Below are positions 58,885-64,000 of a stretch of 64,000 bases of DNA, piece after piece. The stretch is from contig JAVKCD010000025.1 of NCBI GenBank assembly GCA_040222855.1, forward strand, positions 806,001 to 870,000, given 5' to 3'. The stretch comes from Phycisphaeraceae bacterium. GTDB taxonomy: Bacteria; Planctomycetota; Phycisphaerae; Phycisphaerales; Phycisphaeraceae. Position 1 is the stretch's first letter. Every line of letters starts with the position of its first letter. The translations under genes were made by a program, and so were the position numbers. A model generated the notes under the pieces. The model searched no databases and was not told the DNA's origin. It worked only from the letters and a program-made list of their open reading frames with translations.

Positions 58885-60213
58885 ATGCCTACCTTTCAGT
58901 ACGAAGCACTCAACGACGCTGGCAAACCTCAAAAAGGTTCCATCGCCGCAGGAACTTCCGAGGAAGCGATCTCCAAGATCCGCTCCCAGGGACTCTTCCC
59001 AACCTCCGTCCGCGAACAAAAAGCCAAAGCCAAAAAAGGCAAAGCCGACAAAAACGCCAAGGGCGCAGCCAAAGGCGGACCCAAGAAAAAAGCCGGTGAC
59101 ATCAACATCACCATCCCTTTCCTCGATGGCGTGACCCAGAAGCAACTCGCCACCCTCACCCGCCAGATGTCCACGCTCCAGGACGCCGGCCTGCCCATCC
59201 TCCGCTCACTCGACATCCTCCACAACCAGCAAAAAGCAGGAAAACTCAAGCAGACCCTCGGCACCGTCTACGAAGAGGTCGCCTCAGGCACCGCCCTCTC
59301 CGACGCCATGTCCAAGCACCCGAAGGTCTTCAACAAACTCTTCACCAAAATGATCGCCGCTGGCGAAATCGGCGGCGTCCTCGACCTCATCCTCAAACGA
59401 CTCTCAGAGTTCCTCGAAAAAGCCGAAAAACTCAAAGCCCGCATCAAAGGCGCGATGACCTATCCCATCGCCGTCATCCTCATCGCATCCGTCATCGTCC
59501 TCGGCATCATGATCTTCATTATCCCGTCCTTCATCGAAATCTTCGATGACTTCGACGCCGAAATGCCCTGGCTCACACTCTTCCTCATGAACTCCTCAAG
59601 ATGGCTCGCCGGCCCACTCCTCGACTGGCTCGGTGCTGAAGCGCCCCCAGGACAACGCATCCCAGGCGTCGTCTGGGTCGCTGTCGCCCCCTTCGTGCTC
59701 TTCGGCGTCCTCAAAATCATCCGCATGACCACCATCGGCAAGGCCGTCACCGACTGGATCCTCATCACCGTTCCCATCATCGGACCCCTCGTCCGCGTCG
59801 CCACCATCGCCCGTTTCTCCAGAACACTCGGCACCCTCATCCACGCCGGCGTGCCCATCCTCGACGCCATCAACATCACCTCCGAAACCACCGGGAACTA
59901 CATCTACGCCAAAGCTCTCCAGGGCGTCCACGACTCCGTGCGGCAGGGCGATTCCTTCTCCGAGCCCCTCCGCAAAGCCAAAGTCTGCGACTCACTCGTC
60001 ACCAACATGCTCGACGTCGGCGAAGAAACCGGCGACCTCGACAAAATGCTCATCAAGATCGCCGACGACTACGACGAACAGGTCGATGTCGCCGTCGCTT
60101 CGCTCACCTCACTCCTCGAACCCATCCTCATCGTCATCCTCGGCGTGATCGTCGGCGGAATCGTCATCGCCATGTTCCTCCCCATGATCTCACTCATGCA
60201 ATCCGTCATGTAA
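58885..60213 (+). CDS. PilC/GspF inner-membrane platform protein
   Basis: A 442-residue platform protein. The N-terminal FQYEALNDAGKPQKGSIAAGT leads into a Lys/Ala-rich linker (about 47-70), then two T2SSF domains (TLTRQMSTLQDAGLPILRSLDIL and RFSRTLGTLIHAGVPILDAINI). Transmembrane helices lie near 190-215, 270-290 and 415-440; MLDVGEETGDLDKMLIKIADDYDEQVD is the family's second-domain signature. It connects the assembly ATPase with the pilin fibre. It lies 19 bases after the second ATPase, without a good Shine-Dalgarno. Confidence 0.95.
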   Translation: MPTFQYEALNDAGKPQKGSIAAGTSEEAISKIRSQGLFPTSVREQKAKAKKGKADKNAKGAAKGGPKKKAGDINITIPFLDGVTQKQLATLTRQMSTLQDAGLPILRSLDILHNQQKAGKLKQTLGTVYEEVASGTALSDAMSKHPKVFNKLFTKMIAAGEIGGVLDLILKRLSEFLEKAEKLKARIKGAMTYPIAVILIASVIVLGIMIFIIPSFIEIFDDFDAEMPWLTLFLMNSSRWLAGPLLDWLGAEAPPGQRIPGVVWVAVAPFVLFGVLKIIRMTTIGKAVTDWILITVPIIGPLVRVATIARFSRTLGTLIHAGVPILDAINITSETTGNYIYAKALQGVHDSVRQGDSFSEPLRKAKVCDSLVTNMLDVGEETGDLDKMLIKIADDYDEQVDVAVASLTSLLEPILIVILGVIVGGIVIAMFLPMISLMQSVM

Positions 60214-60250
60214 TCAAGAACCATCCGCACACGCACCAAAAAGCACAACC

Positions 60251-60847
60251 ATGACCTTCTCACTTCACACAACCACGACACTCGCTGGAGTACCACAGGA
60301 CACGTCGCGCCCCGCGATTGCCCTGTGCGAACACCAACGACGACCTGTGGATCGTGTGCAGAAATGCCCAGCAACACGCCACGCCCTCACCACCTCCGAA
60401 ACCCTCCTCACACTCGCCATCGCCACGACACTCCTGATCACTGCGCTCTGGACCGCCGAAACCTACGCCGATCAGCTCCGCGAAGGCCGCAACGAACGAA
60501 TCCTCACCTCCCTGGGTATCGCCATCGAACGATTCGAACGCACCACCGGTCAACACCTCCCCGGCCCCGCATCCATCGCCATGACCCAGCTCACGCAACT
60601 CGAAGACATCCGGCCCGTTATCGCCAACCTCCCCGTCCGAGTCGATCGCAGCGGTCGCGTCACACCCCTCGACGCCTACAACAACCCCCTCGCCTACCTC
60701 GAAACCTCGCAAGGCGCCATGTCCGTCAGCGACTTCGTCTCTGCAGGACCCGATGGACGCTTCGGCGACGCCTACAGCGACGACCCCGCGAAAATCTCAG
60801 CCCTCATCGACGACCAATACGCCTCCGACTTCGAACTCATCTTCTAA
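60251..60847 (+). CDS. pseudopilin-like protein with atypical leader
   Basis: A 198-residue protein. After a long leader, ALTTSETLLTLAIATTLLITALW (about 45-67) can be aligned with the prepilin motif: Ala at -1, Leu +1 and Glu +5, but the consensus phenylalanine is missing. The C-terminus SAGPDGRFGDAYSDDP is typical of GspG/GspH-like pseudopilins. It should be membrane-inserted and, if recognised, cleaved by prepilin peptidase; the peptidase gene is not in the window. Its leader is the one in this series without a repeated palindrome. Confidence 0.75.
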   Translation: MTFSLHTTTTLAGVPQDTSRPAIALCEHQRRPVDRVQKCPATRHALTTSETLLTLAIATTLLITALWTAETYADQLREGRNERILTSLGIAIERFERTTGQHLPGPASIAMTQLTQLEDIRPVIANLPVRVDRSGRVTPLDAYNNPLAYLETSQGAMSVSDFVSAGPDGRFGDAYSDDPAKISALIDDQYASDFELIF

Positions 60848-60869
60848 ACACGAAGAACAAGAGAACACC

Positions 60870-61952
60870 ATGAACCCTCTCAACAACACCAACCACAAGA
60901 ACCAAACCGAGTGCGACACGAGCCCCGGGCGGAAGCCCGGGGGCAACCCATCATCCTCGACGCCCCGCCACCACAAGGCCAATGCGGGGGGGGCGTGGGG
61001 TGGCTTCACCACCATTGAACTCCTCGTCGTCATCTCCATCATCGCTCTCCTCGTCGCCATCCTGCTGCCCACCCTCGGCGCCGTCCGCAATCTGGTCCGC
61101 CAGACCGAGGCCCAGTCCCAGGCCAGGGGCATCCAGACCGGCCTCACCCTCTTCGCCCAGGACAACAACGCCTGGTTCCCGGGACTCTCCAACCAGGGAC
61201 GAGCCACACCCTCCGAGTTCAACGACGGCGGATACCGCGGAGCGACCGCCGAACTCGACGCCACCGAACTCGCCTCCGAACTCTCCAGCAGCAACATCAA
61301 CGATGTCGAAACCTGGTGGGCCGACGCCATCACCTGGACCCTCCTCAACAAAGGCCATGTCACCCCGGACCAGCTGATCTCCCCCGCCGAACCCGACAAG
61401 GCCCAGTGGGACGCCGGCTACGAAGACAGTGACCTCACTGACTACCTCGCCCTACACACAGAGACGCAGGGCCCCGCCCACTCCTACGCCTACCTCGATC
61501 CACGCAACGGCGACCAGCACCCCATCAATCCCGGACACGGCCCCACCAACCGCGTCCGCATTGCCGCCTGGCGCGACAGCGCCAACAGCCAGATCCCCGT
61601 CGTCTCCGACCGCATGCTCCTCGCCGACGGCTCAGACTTCCGTGAACTCGATCCCACCGCAGCCGCGGACTACACCGACGCCAACGACACCGCCACACCG
61701 GCAACAGGCTTCTCCGTCCACCAACTCAACACTGGCAACCGCGAGTCCGCTTCATGGCAAGGCGTCGTCGTCATGAACGACGGCTCCGCCTCCTTCCGCG
61801 ACCGCATCCTCCCCGCCACCCAACTCTCGCAAACCTTCGCCGTCAAACAAAACGCAAACCGCACCGGCGACGACATCTTCTTCCCAACGTCACAAACCGA
61901 ATCCAACACCGAGATCAACGACGCCGTCATGCTCTACGCCGACACCCAGTAA
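60870..61952 (+). CDS. pseudopilin (GspG/PilE-like), long
   Basis: A 360-residue prepilin. The leader of about 48 residues ends in GGFTTIELLVVISIIALLVAILLPTL (cleavage between G and F, Glu at +5). The mature part is a helix (LVRQTEAQSQARGIQTGLTLFAQ) and a large globular C-terminal domain with IPVVSDRMLLADGSDF. That domain resembles the DUF1559/H-X9-DG type of planctomycete pilin-like proteins only loosely. Part of the leader, CDTSPGRKPGG, is encoded by a palindrome at 60920-60944. ATG 60870 is in frame with the leader. Confidence 0.88.
   Translation: MNPLNNTNHKNQTECDTSPGRKPGGNPSSSTPRHHKANAGGAWGGFTTIELLVVISIIALLVAILLPTLGAVRNLVRQTEAQSQARGIQTGLTLFAQDNNAWFPGLSNQGRATPSEFNDGGYRGATAELDATELASELSSSNINDVETWWADAITWTLLNKGHVTPDQLISPAEPDKAQWDAGYEDSDLTDYLALHTETQGPAHSYAYLDPRNGDQHPINPGHGPTNRVRIAAWRDSANSQIPVVSDRMLLADGSDFRELDPTAAADYTDANDTATPATGFSVHQLNTGNRESASWQGVVVMNDGSASFRDRILPATQLSQTFAVKQNANRTGDDIFFPTSQTESNTEINDAVMLYADTQ
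60920..60944 (+). repeat. GNRA-looped palindrome in pseudopilin leader, copy 1
   Basis: Left arm GCCCCGGGC (60922-60930), loop GGAA, right arm GCCCGGGGGC (60935-60944, one extra G). In the pilin frame it reads S-P-G-R-K-P-G-G. Confidence 0.85.
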
Positions 61953-61961
61953 GGACCGATC

Positions 61962-62672
61962 ATGATCCCTCCCCTCAACCAACACGAGCATGACAGAGGC
62001 TCCGGCCTAACGAGCCCCAGGCGGAAGCCTGGGGGCTCAATCCCCTCACGCCGCGCCTTCACCCTCATCGAGATCCTCGTCGTCATCTCCATCATCACCG
62101 TCCTAGTCGCTCTCACGCTCGTAGGCGTCACCGCCGTCACCGCCAACTCAAACCAGTGGGCCACCGAATCCACACTCGCCACACTCGACGCAGCCGTCGA
62201 CGAGTACTACCAGCTCAACAACCGCTACCCCAGAGCCAACACCGGCAACACCGTCTACTGGGATACCTCCCAAAACCGCATGCGCGGATGGCCCGAACAG
62301 TTCTTCGATGAGCTCCAGAAATACGGCGACATCGGAGCCATGCTCGGGCCCCTCCTCCAGTCGCCTCCAACCCTCGCCGGTAATGAAGACAACCTCGACA
62401 TCCGCGACGCCTCGCCCATCGCCGACGGCTGGGGCTACGGCATCGTCCCCATCGTCCCCAGAGACCTCAGCACCAATCCCTCTGTCTCCGATCTACGCCC
62501 CTTCTTCTACTCCTCAGGCCCCAACGGCACCGACCAGAACAACACCGACAACGGCGGAATCGAAACCGACGTCGTCATCGCCATGAACGAAAACTCCACC
62601 CCCGCCAACCTCGACCTCAACGACATCCAAACCCCCGCCGGCGACGACCTCTACAGCCCCTCCGCTCCGTAA
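61962..62672 (+). CDS. pseudopilin (GspG-like)
   Basis: A 236-residue prepilin. The leader MIPPLNQHEHDRGSGLTSPR is followed by RKPGGSIPSRRAFTLIEILVVISIITVLVALTLV, with cleavage between Ala and Phe and Glu at +5. The mature part has a helix DAAVDEYYQLNNRYPRANTG, and a C-terminal region FYSSGPNGTDQNNTDNGG of the GspG type, likely a calcium-binding or glycine-rich loop. ATG 61962 follows the preceding gene by nine bases. A palindrome (62012-62038) encodes part of the leader. Confidence 0.9.
   Translation: MIPPLNQHEHDRGSGLTSPRRKPGGSIPSRRAFTLIEILVVISIITVLVALTLVGVTAVTANSNQWATESTLATLDAAVDEYYQLNNRYPRANTGNTVYWDTSQNRMRGWPEQFFDELQKYGDIGAMLGPLLQSPPTLAGNEDNLDIRDASPIADGWGYGIVPIVPRDLSTNPSVSDLRPFFYSSGPNGTDQNNTDNGGIETDVVIAMNENSTPANLDLNDIQTPAGDDLYSPSAP
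62012..62038 (+). repeat. GNRA-looped palindrome in pseudopilin leader, copy 2
   Basis: GAGCCCCAGGC (62012-62022), loop GGAA, GCCTGGGGGCTC (62027-62038, one extra G). Within the leader it reads T-S-P-R-R-K-P-G-G. Confidence 0.88.
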
Positions 62673-63652
62673 TGAAAGGGATGACCATGCATCACCCATC
62701 CCCTCTCAACCCCAACACCGCAGCCACCGACCGTACTGAGCGCGAAACGAGCCTGAGGCGCAAGCCTCTGGGCCCATCCCCTCGCAACCTAAACACCACC
62801 ATCAATCACCTCAAGCGCAACACCCACGCCCAGGCCCATCGGACGGGCTTCTCCCTCATCGAACTCCTCGTCGTCATCACCATCATCCTCATCCTCGCCG
62901 CCACCACCGTCGGCACCATCATCACCGTCATGCGGGCCAACAACGTCGGCAACGCCGTCAACGCCATCAACGCCCAGGCCAACACCGCCCGCTCCATCGC
63001 CCTCCGCGACGCTACCGAAACCGCCCTCATCTTCCGCTTTGCCCCCTCCGAATCCGATCGCGTCACCCTTCACATCGCCCAGCGGACCAACGCCAACGCA
63101 AGCCCCGGCACCACGCCTATCTACGAACCCATCGACGACCGCGCCCCCACACGGCTCCCCGAAGGCGTCCGCATCTTCAGCCCGCTTCTATTCTTCGGCG
63201 GGCTCGACTGGGGAACCCCTTACACAGATCCCTCCGCAATACGCTCAGGCTCTGGACAACGCGGGGGCGGGAGCCCTTCCAACAACGCCGTCGTCTACGC
63301 CGTCCGCTTCACCCCCAGCGGGCAGCTCATCATCAACGATGAACGCATCGGGTACCTCGATGAATCCACACGTCCTCTCTGGCTTGGCGAGACCATCATC
63401 CTCCTCGCCGTCATCGACGAGCGCGAACTCCAGGCTCAGGGCTTCGCGCTCGACGACCAAAATCCCAATCCCATATCTGACCCCGCCAACTACGAAGGCC
63501 CCTCCAACGAAACACCCCGCGACTTCATCGAACGAGCCTACGTCCTTAGCGACCCCGATGACCCCGACTTCATCGAAGCCGACATCGCCATCATCACCTA
63601 CGCACCCAACACCGGACTCTCCTCCGTCCAACGCAACCGCGAAACCCCCTAA
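62672..63652 (+). CDS. pseudopilin (GspH/PilE-like)
   Basis: A 326-residue prepilin with an unusually long leader of about 64 residues. It is followed by TGFSLIELLVVITIILILAATTVGTIIT (cleavage between Gly and Phe, Glu +5). The mature helix continues AVNAINAQANTARSIALRDATETALIF, with a C-terminal domain of beta strands (YAVRFTPSGQLIINDERIGYLD). Start ATG 62672 overlaps the previous gene's TAA as TAATG, so translation is probably coupled; ATG 62681 and 62687 are alternatives. A degenerate palindrome (62749-62773) lies in the leader. Confidence 0.88.
   Translation: MKGMTMHHPSPLNPNTAATDRTERETSLRRKPLGPSPRNLNTTINHLKRNTHAQAHRTGFSLIELLVVITIILILAATTVGTIITVMRANNVGNAVNAINAQANTARSIALRDATETALIFRFAPSESDRVTLHIAQRTNANASPGTTPIYEPIDDRAPTRLPEGVRIFSPLLFFGGLDWGTPYTDPSAIRSGSGQRGGGSPSNNAVVYAVRFTPSGQLIINDERIGYLDESTRPLWLGETIILLAVIDERELQAQGFALDDQNPNPISDPANYEGPSNETPRDFIERAYVLSDPDDPDFIEADIAIITYAPNTGLSSVQRNRETP
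62749..62773 (+). repeat. GNRA-looped palindrome in pseudopilin leader, copy 3 (degenerate)
   Basis: The core is GAGGC (62755-62759), loop GCAA, GCCTC (62764-62768), with outer arms GAGCC and GGGCC that pair partly. It reads T-S-L-R-R-K-P-L-G in the leader. Confidence 0.7.
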
Positions 63653-63668
63653 CACCACCCCGCACACC

Positions 63669-64000
63669 ATGCTAAACCCCAATACCACCATCAAACTCGC
63701 CCAGCGCAACCACCGCCGCGCCTACACCCTCATCGAAATGCTCGTCGCCGCCGGCATCCTCGCCTTCGGCCTCATCCTCCTCTCCGCCCTCTTCCCCGTA
63801 GGCGGAATCGCCCGAAAAAACGCCGCCGACGACACCTTCGCCAACACCCATGCCCGAAACGTCCTCGCCGTCCTCCAGGCCATGGGACAAACCCAAGTCC
63901 TCGACCGATCAGGCGTCACCACCCCACTCGCCGGTTTCGAGCCTCTCGTCGTCGAAATCGATCCTTCGGACGAACCCCTCCGCAACGCCATCAGCCCAAG
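63669..64000 (+). CDS. pseudopilin (partial, cut by window end)
   Basis: An ATG at 63669 opens MLNPNTTIKLAQRNHRRA followed by YTLIEMLVAAGILAFGLILLSALF, a prepilin motif with Ala at -1, Tyr at +1 and Glu at +5. The frame stays open to the window end (110 codons). It is the fifth pilin-like gene of the operon and its leader lacks the palindrome. The helix start with VAAGIL resembles GspI/GspJ-type minor pseudopilins. Confidence 0.82.
   Translation, partial: MLNPNTTIKLAQRNHRRAYTLIEMLVAAGILAFGLILLSALFPVGGIARKNAADDTFANTHARNVLAVLQAMGQTQVLDRSGVTTPLAGFEPLVVEIDPSDEPLRNAISP

Overview
The window is high-GC, gene-dense bacterial chromosome, most likely from a planctomycete of the Phycisphaerae type. Four things point there: LL-diaminopimelate aminotransferase (dapL), a PEP-CTERM/FemAB surface-protein signature, an unusually long signal peptidase I, and a pilus/type II secretion-like operon with many pseudopilins. 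No rRNA, tRNA, CRISPR array, IS element or phage block was recognised. Taxonomy is inferred from gene content only.

Layout. 0-5 kb: partial rpsD (-), a small lipoprotein, then ctpA, tsaD and an MBL-fold hydrolase (+), and a convergent secreted matrixin-like protease. 5.3-6.3 kb: an AT-richer SIR2-like gene in an otherwise GC-rich setting. 6.4-16.9 kb: trpC, a YfcE-like phosphoesterase, a GNAT protein, an orphan nuoH, lepB with a large insertion, ilvN, panD, a hybrid-free sensor kinase, a FemAB protein, a hexapeptide acyltransferase and a hypothetical gene. 17-27.6 kb: ychF, gyrA, a STAS protein, and a minus-strand group of response regulator, two envelope proteins, an LpxL-like acyltransferase, a membrane coiled-coil protein with a BRCT-like tail, and RidA. 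27.7-39 kb: fliM, pyrD, comF, pheT, rpoZ, coaC, a PNPOx-like protein, dapL, alaS and an MscS channel. 39-41.6 kb: a GH57 glycosidase followed by a disturbed region with a G-rich spacer, a palindrome, a decayed copy of the GH57 tail and an AT-rich phosphoesterase. 41.7-47.9 kb: ubiD, methyltransferase, PH-domain, doxX, proC and tyrA (-), and accA (+). 48-51.9 kb: arsR, arsM, a SulP transporter and a secreted protein. 52-53.7 kb: an aldo/keto reductase and a flavodoxin-fold protein. 54-64 kb: a type IV pilus/type II secretion-like operon with two PilB/GspE ATPases, PilT, PilC/GspF and five pseudopilin genes, the last cut by the window end.

How the genes work together. Amino-acid and cofactor synthesis (trpC, ilvN, panD, dapL, proC, tyrA, coaC, pyrD) is scattered singly among housekeeping genes, as usual in this group. 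Envelope functions recur: LpxL-like acylation, a PEP-CTERM substrate and its FemAB partner, lipoproteins, signal peptidase and the pilin-like export machine. Expression signals are of two kinds. Some genes have a clear Shine-Dalgarno. At least seven have a -10 box 6-13 nt before the ATG, which implies leaderless mRNAs. TTG starts are frequent. The least expected structure is a GNRA-looped palindrome repeated inside the leader-peptide coding sequence of three consecutive pseudopilins. It reads in the same frame each time, as TSPGRKPGG or close variants.
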